Of a stretch of DNA of 64,000 nt, positions 35,083 to 48,124 are shown in pieces. A program made the position numbers and the translations under genes. The stretch is from contig JAZBRI010000011.1 in the NCBI GenBank assembly GCA_036874045.1, positions 10,097,501 through 10,161,500 of the forward strand, in the 5' to 3' direction. The notes beneath the pieces were generated by a model. That model was not told the DNA's origin. It did not search any database and saw nothing but the letters and a program-made list of their open reading frames with translations. Each line of letters begins with the position of its first letter. Position 1 is the first letter of the stretch. This DNA comes from Cymodocea nodosa. Taxonomy: Eukaryota; Streptophyta; Magnoliopsida; Alismatales; Cymodoceaceae.

Positions 35083-36772
35083 TGCCAAAAAACTTTGATT
35101 TGTTTTTGTGCTTATATTAATAAATTCTTTTAGGAGTAAACAAACAACTTTTCACACAAATTAGATATTAAGTCCAATTTGTATTTTTAACTGCTAGTAC
35201 ATAGTGTATATTGTATTTGTGTGCAAGTACAGGTCGATCCCATAGAGATTGAGTAAGAATTGTGTACTATTTTTACTTTTATATTGGAGTTTATATGTGT
35301 TCAATTAAGCACTTCGTTGAGTTACAGTTAACTCAACAGACTTAATTCGTGGAGTTATGGTGAACTCAACGGACTAACCTTGTGGACTTAAGTTAACTCC
35401 ACGAGCCTACCTTTCCAATTAAATACTGTTATTCACAAACGAATTCAGCCAACCATTGGGTGGTTCCACAGAATGTAAATAACATCAATTAAGCTTTTTA
35501 ATGTTAGTTAATCTAAGATTTATCATTAAGCAACACTAACATTCAGATATTTCAAATAGTAACCATTAAAATATTTAAGTATTCTGTACAAATCAAGTTA
35601 AGTAAACAATAAAACTATTTTCTATTTTCTAAATCAAATAAACATAAAACATTCACAATACTGACAATGATAACATTAATCACGATACAAAACAAACAAT
35701 ACAATACTTTAATACTAAATGTAAACATTGATAATTAATTATCTTTGATATTTTTGTTTTGATATGTTCCTGAAGATGAGCGAAGGGTGAAATGTAAAAA
35801 TCTCTATCAATAGTAAAAACTTTTGTCACTACATGCGACGTGATTACACCATTGAAAACTTAATCACTTACAATCTTGCCTCCTCTCCCTATAGAATCGC
35901 GAATCAAGAATTGTAAGTTGATCTCCTCTTTAGCATACTGGCATCAACTCGAAACCAAGGCTAGAAGCTTTATAATCTCCTAAGATATGAGTCGGTGCTT
36001 GGTGAAAATGGGTTCTCTTCCTACGATATGATCACTCCTCATAGTGGTTGTCAATCACCGTATTTGGCTTGGAATTGACCTGACATCTGAAAAGTATCTT
36101 CACAGACCTTCGATGGTTGGTGATTTTGGTGGTGGTGTTGAGCTTTAGGGAACTTTTGACGCTTCCTACAATTAGCGCGATTCTCCACCTCTCTCCGCAC
36201 ACACTTTCTTTGTCTTTCTCCTCTTCTTTTATATTTTTTCAATAATAACTATTTCTGCTTAAATGATCGGTTGGATTTCCTTCATTCATATCAATGATGG
36301 TGATTTCTTCTTCATTCCATGAGTGAATTCTTGCGTGATATGTGCAATTGTGGTTTTCCTTCGAATTTCTTGTTTCTATAACTACTATAGTGGCATGTTA
36401 GAAAACAAATGGTCTATGGAGTTAATGTAACTCAACAGGCTTACTTCGTTGATTTAACTATAAAACACATGTACTCTAAGAAATAATAAAATATTCTTTA
36501 AGCATTTAAAATATAATTGTCCAGTACATAAAATATAACTCTCCGAAATAACAGAAAATTCAGAGACTTAGGAATTAAAAAACTTGTAATTCACCGACAG
36601 TTCAGAAATGCACTTAATTAACACTAATTCCCTAAAATTATGCAGATTCTTTCATTAAAGCATATAATAGCGTAATTATAACATAATGACTTAATTCTCA
36701 TATGATTAGCTAAATATTATGCAATTAACCATCATTTAACCATTAATATTATGCACTTTTTCATTCTAAATA
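35083..36772 (-). repeat. G2 3' LTR
   Basis: It starts (minus) TATTTAG, a one-base change from TGTTTAG, immediately after the PPT at 36784-36773. TATAAAAG (minus) at 36226-36233. The outer end near 35083-35092 does not match the AAACA terminus of other copies, so it is diverged or slightly truncated. The class I array is much shorter than in G1 (36420-36600); class II boxes lie at 35320-35405. Confidence 0.8.
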
Positions 36773-37207
36773 CTTCCCCCATGCTTAACTTTAGCTAGTC
36801 CCTTAGCAAACTATTAAGATCTAATTAGTTGGTTTTTCTAATGTACTAGAATTAATTCTTCATTTTGTATCTTCAGAATACATAGATTAGATTAATGTAA
36901 AGATATTCTATATTAATTCAATAATCTAATTTAACATTGTTTTCTCCTCTCTAACTTGCAAATATATTTAAACATATGTAAATTACATACAAAATATACT
37001 AGCATCACATAGGTGGTAGTTATATTATCATTTTTTTCTTTTTTCTTTTCAAACATCTATTATCTTGAATTTTCCAATATGATTTTCAGAATAAATTTCA
37101 ACTGCATACGAATCAAAACACAATCCAACTTAATATGATTAAAACAAGAAGGATAATGAATTGTATCTCAAATAAACAACTTCAAAAGTCTAATCTATAT
37201 TCATACT
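36773..37207 (-). other. G2 3' non-coding block with PPT
   Basis: The PPT (minus GCATGGGGGAAG) is at 36773-36784. 36958-37225 corresponds to the 3' half of the module shared by G1 and copia-2; its terminal TTTGCAG is TTTGCAA here. Its presence directly after the F-box stop shows that the F-box gene is inside the element. Confidence 0.75.
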
Positions 37208-38068
37208 TCAGTAATCATAAATAACAGAAAATATACCCAATTCATCCCACCATCTTACTAAACATACAGTAAGATCATCATATTCATTATACCATACTCC
37301 TAATTGAATTTTATCATATTCTATAGATGGTTGTTTAGCTATATCATTAGGTATAGGCAATATTTATATAAAGTCATCATCATAACTATCTATACTTACT
37401 ATGCATAAATCAGATCTAAATGCAACTGATATATCTATGACTAGATATATATATCCATCATGTATGACATGTGTGTTGTTAATTAATGTTTTCTGTCTTA
37501 GATATATCATAGTATTTTAAGTCCAAGATCTATTCAGAAAATTATATATACTTAAGCATAAATCCTCATCCCAATTTCTAGTTGGTCTCCAATAATACAA
37601 TTTTTTAGGAATGGTCAAATTTTTATCAAAAAATGTTAACACTGACCCACAATTTTTAGTTAGTACTTCAAATCTATCAAGCCTTCCTATATTCCATTCT
37701 TCTCTAGTAATAGAATTTCTAATCAAAATATCGGGTAATAGAATTGCATACCTTGGTTTGGTTTTGTAAATAATTAATCCTTCATCTATTCCTATAATAT
37801 GATCTATTCCTTCTAATGTATTGGGTGGAATTCTAGAAGTTTCTTCTATATTCAGATATTCATAGCTGATTGAACTATGATTAAATGACTTCCATAAAAA
37901 TCCGTCTCTAATATTAGTCATCTTTGTAGCTTGTAGTCCATGAAAATATTTTTCTCTAACACATTCTTTAATTTCCTTTAACACACAACATAATCTGCAC
38001 AGATCTTTAACTGATAAGTTACTCAGTACTTCTCTCATTACATCTAGTGGTAATTTCATCAATTTCAT
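37208..38068 (-). pseudogene. F-box protein with F-box-associated (FBA) region, captured by G2
   Basis: An intron-less frame of 286 codons from ATG 38068 to TGA 37208-37210, with two in-frame TAA stops (37517-37519, 37364-37366) and no frameshift. Residues 6-42 form an F-box (LPLDVMREVLSNLSVKDLCRL). GLIIYKTK and IRNSITREEW resemble the start of an FBA domain. After the first stop the frame still encodes the later FBA repeats: HDGYIYLV, DLCIVSIDSYDDDFI, ILPIPND, LGVWYNEYD. F-box proteins bind SKP1 and bring substrates to SCF ubiquitin ligases; the FBA part binds the substrate. It lies between gag and the PPT/LTR, in the place of pol and in the element's orientation. A box pair lies about 70-140 bases upstream. 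Short for the family (usually 350-400 residues). Confidence 0.85.
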
Positions 38069-38298
38069 TTGTTGTGATTCTGTATAACATAAACAAGATT
38101 TTGTAGAGATAAAATTAACATAACTACTTACATATCCTCATGGAGTTAGGTCATAACTCAACGACCTCAACAGACTAAGTTCGTTGAGTTAGGTAATAAC
38201 TCTATGATACTACTAACTACAATTAAACTTTCATTTTTTTTTATTATATTTTTTTACTTACTATATTATACATAGTTGCTTCAGTTATACTACTTCAT
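38069..38298 (-). promoter_or_regulatory. Box-containing segment upstream of the F-box gene
   Basis: On plus, 38140-38210 holds GGAGTTAGGTCATAACTCAA and CGTTGAGTTAGGTAATAACTC, inverted class II boxes of the kind found in the LTRs and near the accessory ORFs. The rest is AT-rich linker between gag and the F-box start. Regulatory function is inference. Confidence 0.4.
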
Positions 38299-39358
38299 TC
38301 AGTTTCCCTCCCAAAGGAGGTATTAATTTCATTAACAACTCTATTGACAAGGTTAGACACTACTTACATTGGCAATCCTCTAGTAGGTTTAACTTCTATT
38401 GATTTCTTCTATCTAGGGGGTATATTTCTATTCATATTATGATTCTAAATGGCAGCATTTCCACATACATGATCTAGACAATTGTTTAATTGTTGAATTA
38501 TCTTTTCTAACTTCTCTATTCTAGATCCTTGTTCAATTAATGCTTCATAACTTATATTTTTGTCATTTATATTTTCTCCTCCCTGAAAATTGTTATTTCT
38601 CTAAGATAAGTTTGGGTGATTTCTTTAATTAGGGTTATAAGAATTTCCAAAGTTATCTTTCTGGTTTCTAGCATAAATAATATCTAAGTCATTAATATTT
38701 GCATTCTTTCTGCTAGCTTTTGATTTAATGATAAATCTTCTATTTTCTCTGTTAGCTCAGTTAATTTAACTTCAAGCATAGTTCTTGAATTTATTTCATG
38801 CATTCCCCTTGACAATATTCTTTTATCTGTAATAAATTCAACCGAGTTTTCTCACTAAGTAGTTCTTTTTGCAAAGTTTTCTATGTATGCCCATGCTTCC
38901 TCACTACATAGTTTCAAAAATCCATTCTAACAAGTAGATTCTAATAAAGATTTAGTTGAAACATCTATGCCTTTGTAAATTATACTTGTTAATTGTGCTT
39001 TGCTCATTGCATGATGTGGACATTTAGTTAGTAAATCTTTAAATCATTCAAAATATTTCCAAAATAATTCTCCTTGTTTTTGGCTTCACATTAATATTTC
39101 CTTTTTGTTTTTACTCATTTGATGTGTTGGATAATATTTTTCTAGAAAAATAGAGCAAAATTCAATCCATGTAGAAATTTAATCAAGCAACAGAGTATAT
39201 AACCATCTCTTAGCTGTCTTTTAAAGCAAAAGGAATATATCTAAGTTTAATAGCATCAATACTCATGTTCGACATTTTCATCATTTGACAAACTTCGCTA
39301 AATTCTCTAGGGAAATAATAGGCATCTTCTCTTTCTAATCCATGAAAGTGTGGCAATT
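38299..39358 (-). pseudogene. G2 gag, main part (broken)
   Basis: It continues the gag started at 52661, separated by copia-2B (TSD caatt). Retrotrans_gag domain: LPHFHGLEREDAYYF, SEVCQMMKMSNMS, LRYIPFALKD, then a two-base deletion relative to G3 (around 39225) destroys the frame, and several stops follow. The C-terminal part matches the G3 region with SYNPSWRNH. The last bases before 38299 are open to a TGA. It formed the particle capsid; dead here. Confidence 0.8.
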
Positions 39359-40954
39359 TGTTGAGTATTTTGTTTTGATGATGTGTGCTGAATGAAAATA
39401 ATCATATTTGCTCAATTACTATTACTTGTGAAAAGAAATTGAAATCATCAATTAATATAGAAAAAGCTTACTGACATAAATACTTATCTGTATTGGATCT
39501 GAAGTTAATAAGTAGTCGTTTCGTTGCATTAATTTCTCATTTAACTAAACGTTAAGTTAATGTGTGTTTTTATTGAAAAGCATGATATGTTTTAAAGTTA
39601 TATCTTCTGTATCATGAATAGTGCACGTTTAGACAACTCGTTAAGTTAGAGGCTTAAAGGTTAAAATAGGTCACGTGAGAATTTGTTAAGTTAGTGAGTA
39701 AAATAAGAGACGAACTCGTTAAGTTAGTGTTATACACATGGTGAAATTATAAGTTACAAATGTTGTATTGTATCACGTGAGGTGCACATGTTTAACTTGT
39801 TAAGTTAGCATAACTAAACGCGTTGAGTTGCTATATTGAACACTAAGGCAACGCGTTAGGTTAGCGTTATAAACTTAAATTGTTATTTTTGCACGTGGTA
39901 AAATTCTTATTATAAAAACATTTGTTTATTGCTGAATTGGTGAGTTAAAGTTTTTCAAAGACTTACAACCGTAACTATCCGAAACTTAAACTGTTTTCGG
40001 TGAGTTATCGTTTAACCTTTCGAAAGAAAGATTAAGCTGGTTCGTTGAGTTAGCGTAACACCACAGACTTAGTTCGTTGAGTTAGCTACAGTACTTGTCA
40101 TGTGAAATGACACATGAGGAACTTGTTAAGTTAGAAACGTTAAGTTATATATATATATACTTGTGTTACTCGTTTAGTTAAAATTAAAGTTACGACTTTT
40201 TATTACACTTGATGAAAATTTTTTGGACGAGAAAGTTTATTTTGCAGGAAATTTTTCAGAGATCCAAGACTGATGATTAAAGAAAATTCGAAATGTAAAC
40301 GTGGGTCAAAACGTGTGTGTTTCGATAAAGGAAAAAAAAAAGACGTGGAGAAGTGGAAAACTAGTAGTGGTTAATCATGAAGGATATGCATGAAATGAAA
40401 ATTCAGTATAAAAGGCATAGAGTTCTCGTTGATCAAATGAATCCTTGCACACAAAATAAAAAATCTTTTCAAGGATCAAACTATCCTTGCACACCAAAAG
40501 AAAAATCTTTTTCAAGGATAAAAAACACCTCTTCGGGAAAAATCTCTCAGGTGGAAGAAAGTTCAGTGAAGCATAAAAAGGTAAGATTTATGTTACTGAA
40601 GATTTGAAGTATCAGAAGAAAGCAAATTCAATGAAGCATAAAAAGACAAGATATTCGTCATTGAAGAAGAAGAAGAAAGATCTCAAACAGGGAGAAATGT
40701 TTTAAATTCCGCAAATTAGTTTTCTCTGTTTGTAGTTATGAAATTGTTTAGATGATACATGGTATCGAGATATAATTGCATCTACAATTTCTGAGGAGAA
40801 TTGAATTGTATATTGTAATTGAAACCTTGAATAAAAATGATTTTATGAAAACAATGTCTCGACTTGTTTTTGAGTTTTAAAGTTTCAATTATATTTCAGA
40901 AAATATTGAAAAAACACAATTCACCCCCCTCTTGTGTAGCCATACGATCCTATA
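39359..40954 (+). repeat. Copia-2B 5' LTR
   Basis: 1596 bp, TGTTGAGT...CCTATA (the last C is T). It lacks about 56 bp present in its own 3' LTR (one CACGTG plus GTTAAGTTAGAG unit, near 39650). TATAAAAGG at 40407. Confidence 0.92.
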
Positions 40955-40956
40955 AG

Positions 40957-40968
40957 TGGTATCAGAGC
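40957..40968 (+). other. Primer-binding site, initiator-Met tRNA type
   Basis: TGGTATCAGAGC, a perfect plant Ty1/copia consensus. Confidence 0.88.
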
Positions 40969-41154
40969 TTTCTTAATAATCTTTGATATAAAATCGATAC
41001 CAACTTATTAAATATCATTGCTTATTCTACCTTCCTTGTTTTTAAACAGAAATTAATATCTAAGCATACGTTTAACTTTCTTGATTTAAGGCTCAAGTTG
41101 TTTTAAAGTTTTTAGATTGTTTAAAATCAAATAGGTTGAAAAATCTAAGGTAAG

Positions 41155-43410
41155 ATGGCTACTGGAAATGGTAATTTTTCTTTATATGAAGGCCAAAATC
41201 TTAATCGTCCTCCTTTATTTGATGAAATACATTTTGAATATTGGAAATATAGGATGACTATTTTTCTTCAAAGTATAGATCATAAGTTGTGGTTCATGAT
41301 TTCTAAACCATATACTCCGTTAACTACCCTTATAAAACTTGGACAATTACTGAAAAAGAAAATGAAACTCTGAATGCTAAGGGCTTAAATATTTTATTTT
41401 GTGCATTGAGTTATGAACAATTCAATAAAGTGCCGGCATATAAATCTGCTTATGAGGTGTGGCATGCATTAGAAGTTTCACATGAAGCTACTTCTCAAGT
41501 TAAAGAGACTAAAATAAACATGTTGATTCATAAGTATGAACTCTTTAAGATGCATGAAGACGAAAGTATTTCTAAGATGTTTTCCAGATTTCTTGACATC
41601 ATAAACTCTTTAAAATGCTTAGGAAAGAATTTTGAACAGAAGGATTTGGTGAGGAAAATTCTCAGATCCGTAAGTTCTAAATGGTCTCAGAAAGTAACAT
41701 CAATTGAGGAATCATGAGATTTAAATGTTTACACTATGAATGAATTTATAGGAAATTTAACAGCTTATGAAGTTTAATTAAATGAATCACTTAGTCACAA
41801 CAAACTAAAAATGAAGAAAGAAATAGCCTTCGAAATTAATTCGGATTTTGATATATCTACTAATTCTGATGAGGATTTGATTTTGCTGACTAGGAAATTC
41901 AAAAAAGCATGGAAAGCTAGGAAACATCAAAGGAACAAAAATGATAAACCCTCAACGCCAAAATCACTGAATGACAAGAATTCTTCATTCAAAAAGTATG
42001 TATGTTACAACTGTAAGAAACCTGGACATCTTTCTCCAAACTATCCTATGAGGAAAAATGAAAAGCAAAGTAGGACAAATCAAAAGAAGACAGCTTAGAA
42101 AACTCAGAAAAAGTTTTACAAGAAAAAGGCTTTGAAGGTCACTTAGGATGACACGTCTAAAGAGTCTGAATCTGAGGAATTATCATCAAAATCTTCACAT
42201 TCAGAAGGAGAACAGAGTTAGAAGACGTTGCTCATGTGTGCTTCATGGTAGATGAGTTTGAGGTAATATCTGATACTGAAAGTCATTCAGAATTCAACTT
42301 TGATGAATTACTATTGCTTATCATGCATTATTACAAAAACTTAAAGTATGTAAACTAGAAAATAAGAATATTAGAAAATCTTCATCCATTATGGAAGAAG
42401 AAAATTGTTTCCTGTCTACTACTTTAGAAAGTTTAAATGTGATAATGAAAATCATGCTAGAGATTTGCAAAAATTTAGATTTAATGAATGTATCTTGCAT
42501 GAACAAATACAGAATATAAATGCTGAAAAATTAAAGATAGAATCTAAAAATGAAATGTTGAGAAACAATATAAATGAACTTGAATTAGAGATAGATAAAT
42601 TAAAACTGAGAGTGCTAGATTTAAATTCTACCATTGAGAAATGGAATTTAAGTCAAACTAAGTTAGACAAACTAACTAGTACCCTTGTAGTGTCTTATAA
42701 ATTTGGCGTAGGATTTGATTATCCTGAATATCCTGAATCTCAAGCCAATAAAGGATTTATTAGTTGTAGTTCAAGTAAATCTAAGACTAAAATTCCTTTT
42801 ATTATGAAACAAGGTAATAAATATATAGAAGTAGGAACTTCAAGGGATGAATCATGTAGTAATAATATAAATCAATGTGATTTGTCAAATTGTACTTCTA
42901 ACATGACTATTAATGTTTCTAAAAATCTTGTTTCTTGTTCTGGAAATTCAGTTTCTAATGTTTCTAAAATTTCAAACAATTGTAGTAAATTGAAAATTTA
43001 GAAACCTAAGCATGTAATTCAATACACTAGTATTAGACCAATTACTCATTCTACATGTGATAAATCTGAAAATTTTTGTGTAGAAAAAGATTTTGTATGC
43101 ACTGAAAATTCAAATACAAGTACAAAATCTTGGTATGAACTTACTGAAATGTATGAGCATGACCAAAATAAATTAACATCTGATAAAAATCGATTTGGTC
43201 TTGGTTATACTACATCTGAAAACAAAAAGAATGATTATAAGAGCAATAATGCTATAAGTAAGTATGATGTTAAAAATAAGTCTATAGTACTTACAACTAA
43301 TAAGAATGTAAATGATAATGTTAAACTATTTTTAAACAAAAAGAAGAAATATGCGTTTAATGAACTTGGTCCTCAACAACTTTGGGTACCAAGAAAAAGT
43401 TTTTCTTAAT
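41155..43410 (+). pseudogene. Copia-2B gag (broken)
   Basis: Starts at ATG 41155, same N-terminus as copia-2A. A one-base deletion near 41330 shifts the frame; TGA 41715; TAA 41775 at exactly the position of TAA 11980 in 2A; further lesions in 42095-42400. The zinc knuckle at about 42004-42045 reads CYNCKKPGHLSPNY, its last Cys being Tyr. It ends with QLWVPRKSFS and TAA near 43408, in frame with pol. Confidence 0.85.
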
Positions 43411-46400
43411 TTGTGTTGCAGAAGGAAACAACATCAAAATGGATCTTGGACAATGGAGCGTCAAGTCACATGACCAGATAGAAAAGTCTATTACAAAATT
43501 TTACAAATACTATGAAAGGAAGTGTAACATTTGGAAACAAAAGCAAAGATAAAATCATAGGTATGGGCAATGTTCAAATAACTCTAACTTGTGTTATTTC
43601 GAATGTACTATATGTAGAAAACTTGGGATTTAATTTGCTGAGTGTCATAAAACTAACTAAAAATGGATATTATGTAGTGTTTGAAGAAAATGTATGCAAA
43701 ATAATTGATAAAAATACAGATGAAATTAAGTTTATTGCTAAAAGAAAAGGTTCTGTATGTATTTTATCTTTACCTTCTAGTGTAGTTGATTTAAATTCAT
43801 GTTTGCTAGTTGAAACTAGTGATGCATATCTGTGGCATAGAAGGATTGGGCATATAAATATGATACTGTTACATAAACTATCAAAAAAACATTTAGTGAG
43901 AGGTTTACCAAAGATTAAATACTCAAGGGACTTTATGTGTGATGCATGTGAGTTAGGTAAACTTCATAAAAACTCTTTTAAATCCAAAACTGATATTTCA
44001 AGCAAGAGAGTCTTAGAACTTATACATATGGATCTATTTGGACCAACAAGAATCATGAGTCTTGGTGGTAAATGGTATGTATTTGTTTTAGTAGATGACT
44101 TCTCTAGATACACTTGGGTATATTTTCTAGCATCTAAGATAGAAGTTTTTGAAAAGTTTAAAATGTTTTGCATTTTTGTTCAAAATGAATAGAGTGTCTC
44201 TATTCAAAAACTTAGAAGTGATCATGGAACTGAATTTGATAATGATCAAATGGATAATTATTGTAATGAGCATGACATTTATTACAGATTTTCTTTTCCA
44301 AGAGCACTATGTCAAAATGGTGTTGTTGAGAGAAAGAATAGATCACTTCAGGAAATGGCTAGAACTATGTTGAATGAACATAAGTTACCTCAAAATCTTT
44401 AGGCTGAAGCAGTAAATATAGCTTGTTATGTTATTAACAGAAGTCATTTAAGACCTCATGTTAATAAAACTCCTTTTGAAATTATGTTTAATAGGGTTCC
44501 AAAAATTTCCTATATGAAATCATTTGGCTGCAAGTGTTTTATTCTTAATACTAAGGATAAAAGGGATAAATTTCAAGCCAAATCGAATGAAGGAATTTTT
44601 GTAGGTTACTCTACTAGAAGTAAAGCCTATAGAGTATATAACAAGACTTCAAGGACTATTGAAGAAACCCTCCATGTAAGCTTCAATGAAAATTCTTTTA
44701 GAGAATCTCAATCTAAAGTTGATAATGATGATTTGATCAATCTTCCAAAAGAGTTAGAGATCAATAGAGAGATTGATGATTTATTTGAGAAAATCAAAAA
44801 TATGAACTTAAATGATCAAACTAATGATGAAAGTGATGTACCTTCAGATGTTGATGAGAATATTAAGGAAAATCAGAGAAATTGGCGTTATTCTTCATCA
44901 CATCCCATTACTCAAGTCATTGGTAATATTAATGAGGGAGTTAAAACTAGAGCTTCGGTAAATTTAAATAGTATGTGTATGTTTGTTTCTATGGTGGAAC
45001 CAAGGAATATACAAGAAGCATTATCTAATGAAAATTGGATAGTGGCAATGCAAGAAGAACTAAATCAATTCATCAGGAATGATGTTTGGGAATTAGTTTC
45101 TCCACTCGAAAATCAGTCCATAATAGATACAAAGTGGATCTTTAGAAACAAAACTAATGAGATGGGTCAAGTTATAAGAAACCAAGCTAGATTAGTTGCA
45201 GAAGGGTATACGTAGGAAGAAGGATTAGATTATGATGAAACATTTGCTCCTGTGGCTAGGTTAGAAAGTATTAGAATATTATTGGCCTATGCTTGTTATA
45301 TGGATTTTAAATTATATCAAATGGATGTAAAGAGTTCATTTCTAAATGGTTTAATTAATGAAGAAGTCTATGTAAAACAACCACCTGGATTTGAAGATAT
45401 TAAAAATCCTGACTTTGTCTATAAATTGAAGAAAACCTTATATGGTTTGAAGCAAGCACTTAGATCATGGTATGAAAGATTGTCTACCTTTTTAATAGAA
45501 AAAGGCTATATCATGGGAAAAGTGGATCATAGTCTATTTATTAAGAGAGATGGTAAAGATCAGATTGTTGTTCAAATATACGTGGATGATATAATCTTTG
45601 GAGCAACCTCTGATAAGTTGATAAAAATATTCTCTGAAGAGATGACTAATCAGTTTGAAATGAGTACGATAGGAGAACTTTCATATTTTCTAGGACTTCA
45701 AATTAAGCAAATGGATAAAGGTATATTTTTAAATCAGGAAAAATATGCAGATGAAATGCTTAAGAAATTTAATTTTAATGATATAAGGATTCGAGGAACT
45801 CCTATGAGTACTTCTTTAAAGTTAGATATTGATGACATAGGAAAATCCATAGATCAAAGAAAATACAGAAGTATGATTGGTTCTTTACTTTATTTGACTA
45901 CTAGTAGACCTAATATTATGTTTGCTATGTGTGTTTGTGCTAGATTTCAATCTAATCCTAAAGAATCACACTTAATTGCAGTTAAAAGAATATTTAGATA
46001 TATACAAGGAACTAAAAATTTCAGACTGTATTATTCTAAGGATAGTTCAATAGATCTTATAGGATATACTAATGCTAATTATGCAGGATCTAAATCTGAT
46101 AGAAAGAGTACCAGTGGCACATGTCAATTATTGGGAAATAATTTGGTGTCATGGTTTAGTAAAAAGCAAAACTGTGTAGCACTTTCTACTACAAAAGCTG
46201 AATATGTTGCTATTGCACTGTGTTGCACTCAGATTCTGTGGATAAGGCAAACCCTAGAAGATTTTGGATTATCTTATGATACAACTATGATTTATTGTGA
46301 TAGTAGTTCTACAATAAATCTTTCCAAAAATCCTGTATTACATTCAAGAGCAAAGCATATAGAGGTTAGACATCATTTTCTAAGAGATAACGTAATTAAA

Positions 46401-46529
46401 GGAAAAATTAAATTAGAATTTATGTCTAGTAAAAATTAATTAGCTGATATATTTACAAAACCTCTAAACGAAAATACATTCTGCAACATTATATTAAATT
46501 TAGGTATTTGTAGGCTATATGATGTGTAA
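43411..46529 (+). pseudogene. Copia-2B pol: protease, integrase, RT, RNase H (few stops)
   Basis: One frame, no frameshift. Protease active site is DNGASSHMT (Ser to Asn, one G to A), followed by TAG for CAG near 43480. Integrase zinc region LWHRRIGH...CDACELG; Asp in HMDLFGP, Asp in SDHGTEF, Glu in VVERKN all kept; TAG 44190, TAG 44401 (TGG in 2A). RT from about 45020: TAG near 45213 (CAG in 2A), YVDD intact at 45579-45590. RNase H: the first Asp is Asn (YTNANYAG); AEYVA and YCDSSS are kept, the reverse of 2A. TAA 46437 (CAA in 2A); end at TAA 46527. It encodes the enzymes for cDNA synthesis and integration. Confidence 0.94.
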
Positions 46530-48124
46530 AATGCTTAAACTCCACATAAAAAGATAAATTTTATTGATGATGTTGTTCACCTCATAGATATTATATACTT
46601 ATCATAAATATCTAAAGTAATATCTAAACTACTGCTTAAGATACTATGTATTTATTGTAAAATCATAGAAGTATCTTATTGATTTTAAGTAGTTTATCAA
46701 TTTTAAGGGTTTTTACAATTTTAAGTGGAAGTGTAAATGAAAAACATTAAATACTTCTAACATTCTGAAATTTTGATTAAATGTTTTCTTTGAATCAAGG
46801 AAAATGCATATGATCATGCATAAATTTGACTTAATTGATTAAACTTGTAGAATAAGTTATATGTAACTCATCTTAAACTACTAATCAAAAGTATAAGCTT
46901 ATTAAAACTGATTCATATTCTCAATACAATCATAGAAGTAAAAATTGTATGAGATTTGTGTTTTATTGCATCTGTATTAATGGAATACATATATACTGTG
47001 CTTAAAATGAAAAGTGCTTATAAAGTGAAAATCTTTAAGAGTTTATTGATCAGTTTGATCATGAGCCTTTTGTACTTGAGTAGATAGATATGTAAGGTTT
47101 GTTGTCCTGAAAATGGATTCTTTAAATCTGGCAACTTAAGGTCCTGATCAGATCTGGGATTGTTGACTGAAAGCTCATTACACAAGTACATTAGAAAGCT
47201 CTTGTATGATTCAAGCTTTTAAAACTAACTTTTAAAGGAAATTATCAATATTTACTATTTTGAAAAATAAAAATAAAAATTGTTTCATTAATTACAAATA
47301 TCTTTGAATCGCATATAGTTTCTACCAAATATGACTACTGATTTATTGAATCAACATTAGTACTTTTGAAAACGTTTATTTGAGATACATTCTTTTATTC
47401 TCCTTGAATTAATCATATTGAGTTCAAAGTTGTGTTTTGATTCATGTATAGTAGGAATTGATTCTGGAAATCATTTTTGATGATGTCAGAATAACGGAAG
47501 TCTCTGAAAAGATAATTTAAAAGTATAGTTATACTTAACATCTATTGTCACTACAAGTATATTTTGTATTTTAATTGAATATATTTGAAGTATATTTGTA
47601 GGGGGAGGATTAACAATGTCGAAAACAGATTAATATAATTCAGAATACAAATCTTGGTTAATTTGAATTAATGTTCTCTTAAAATCTTGATGAAATAATT
47701 TAAAAAGACAAACAAACTATTTTAGATTCAAAGGACAAAAATGTTGGAATAGTTTACAATGTTCTCAAGATAATGTTAAGTTTATCATGTGTGTTGTTTT
47801 CGGAACATTTCAGTTGGAAGCATCTGAAAATTGTTTTTAGTGTACTAACTAGACGTTATATTAGATAAGGTAATGTGTAAAACTACCTCTAGACAACATT
47901 TTACTCATTAAGTAAGTTAACTCAACGAGTTCTACTTGAATATTTCGGGTACCTTGATTGAATAAACTTTATTCAATATTTAGTTAATATCTAAACCCAA
48001 CTTCTATCACGTTGTGTTACTCACCTAAAAGCCCTATTTAAACACTTATTACACGGGCACTTAGGTTATTTGTAAACTTTGTCAAGAAAATCTTTCCTGC
48101 TTGTTGCTGTTACAACCTGCAACG
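46530..48124 (+). other. Copia-2B post-pol non-coding block
   Basis: Collinear with 16745-18346. The gypsy-shared module spans about 47036-47608 and ends TTTGTAG then an AGGGGGAGG tract. 47910-48124 is the promoter-like segment (TTAACTCAACGAG box, CCTATTTAAAC, GGGCACTTAGG) before the accessory ORF. No gene. Confidence 0.75.

Noticed and set aside
37208..38068. F-box gene as a resident host gene hit by a gypsy insertion
   Set aside because: Gag sequence directly upstream and the element's own 3' module, PPT and LTR directly downstream, all in the same orientation, place it inside the element.
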